64,000 nucleotides of DNA from Bradyrhizobium canariense. Lineage in GTDB: Bacteria > Pseudomonadota > Alphaproteobacteria > Rhizobiales > Xanthobacteraceae. Location: positions 62,001 to 126,000 of the forward strand of contig NZ_VSST01000006.1 in assembly GCF_019402665.1 (NCBI RefSeq), read 5' to 3'. The notes under the pieces were generated by a model. The model was given only the letters and a program-made list of their open reading frames with translations, had not been told where the DNA came from and ran no database searches. The translations under genes and the position numbers were made by a program. This document shows, one piece after another, positions 63,561 through 64,000 of this stretch (its first letter is position 1; each line of letters begins with the position of its first letter).

Positions 63561-64000
63561 ATGACAAGCACGAGCGGAACGATCGGCCCTATCCAGAGGC
63601 GGGCGCTCCTCAGCAGTTTCATTGGCTGGATGTTCGACGGTTTCGAGACGAGTACGCTGATCCTCGTCGGCGGCGCGGCCGTCCTCTCCCTGTTGCCTGA
63701 ACACGGAGCCGACCAGGTTCGTGTCGCGGTCGGCACCGCTCTCAGCAGCACGCTGATGGGCTGGGCGGTCGGCGGCACGATCGGAAGCGTCATGGCAGAC
63801 TACATCGGGCGCAAGAAGATGCTGATGATCGCGATCGCCGGCTATTGCGCCTTCACGGCGTTCACTGCCTTGAGCAGTTCAGTGACGATGCTCGTCGTTC
63901 TCAGGTTCCTGACAGGAATGTTTCTGGGCACGGAATGGAGCACCGGCACGGCGCTGGTCGCTGAAACCTGGCCTGCCTCCGCCCGGGCAAAAGCTCTGGG
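63561..64000 (+). CDS. MFS transporter, aromatic acid/sugar acid type, N-terminal part
   Basis: ATG 63561 has AGGAAAG about 6 bases upstream. The first 146 codons are in the window and stay open to its right edge. Helix 1 contains SFIGWMFDGFETSTL, a DGFD-like motif of aromatic acid:H+ symporters, and the loop 2-3 motif GSVMADYIGRKKML is the MFS A-motif. It probably imports the substrate of the dioxygenase encoded just upstream. Because the gene is cut off, the exact family is open. Confidence 0.8.
   Translation, partial: MTSTSGTIGPIQRRALLSSFIGWMFDGFETSTLILVGGAAVLSLLPEHGADQVRVAVGTALSSTLMGWAVGGTIGSVMADYIGRKKMLMIAIAGYCAFTAFTALSSSVTMLVVLRFLTGMFLGTEWSTGTALVAETWPASARAKAL

Noticed and set aside
1..64000. 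CRISPR arrays, rRNA genes, complete tRNA genes, insertion sequences with transposase
   Set aside because: No regularly spaced repeats, no rRNA-like or full cloverleaf sequence and no transposase-like protein was found on reading the window.

Overview
The window looks like an accessory region of an alphaproteobacterium of the order Hyphomicrobiales, most likely Bradyrhizobium or a close Nitrobacteraceae relative. This rests on high-GC coding, a TraR/TraI plus trb conjugation module of the rhizobial type, many ABC and acyl-CoA catabolic genes, and general protein character. It is inferred from content, since no 16S or housekeeping marker is present.

Layout. (1) 1-7081: a nicotinate-like N-heteroaromatic degradation cluster on the minus strand (nicD partial, nicF, nicC-like, and a three-subunit molybdenum hydroxylase with a CoxG-like protein), with a divergent MarR regulator and tandem palindromic operators between them. 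(2) 7121-8209: copy A of a direct repeat of about 1.09 kb, holding a minus-strand terminator, an unknown small gene and a broken dihydrolipoyl dehydrogenase remnant. (3) 8658-22123: a minus-strand central-carbon block in the order aceE-aceF-lpd-pccB-pccA-mcmB-mcmA. It would turn pyruvate into acetyl-CoA and propionyl-CoA into succinyl-CoA. (4) 22495-41382: an uncharacterised catabolic island with a branched-chain-type ABC importer, acyl-CoA ligase, two enoyl-CoA hydratases, an LLM flavin monooxygenase with a flavin reductase, a creatininase-family hydrolase, a VOC protein, an Lrp regulator translationally coupled to a RibB-like flavin gene, two paralogous AraC regulators at the flanks, and an AaeXAB-like aromatic acid efflux system. 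(5) 41438-41487: a 3' fragment of tRNA-Arg(ACG), a probable att scar, followed by copy B of the repeat (41586-42675). (6) 42990-55035: a conjugation module with luxR (traR-like) and luxI (traI-like) genes each broken by one frameshift, a LysR gene, and the intact operon trbBCDEJKLFGI plus a DUF2274 gene. (7) 55469-59280: a LysR-MFS-SDR cassette and a graveyard of traG, trbB and MFS remnants. (8) 59417-64000: a frameshifted ATPase-type regulator, then a LigB/LigA-like extradiol dioxygenase pair and an MFS transporter that runs off the window.

How it may work together. 15-bp palindromes resembling the E. coli Lrp consensus lie 30-135 bp ahead of the first gene of three minus-strand operons: the PDH/PCC/MCM block, the LLM-ligase operon and the VOC-liv-creatininase operon. 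They tie these operons to the local Lrp gene. A plausible reading is that an imported acid is CoA-activated, oxygenated by the flavin system and cut down to propionyl-CoA and acetyl-CoA or pyruvate, which the upstream block feeds to the TCA cycle. The substrate is unknown. The conjugation module looks disabled: the quorum-sensing pair is broken, traG survives only as a tail fragment, and no relaxase or integrase is visible in the window.
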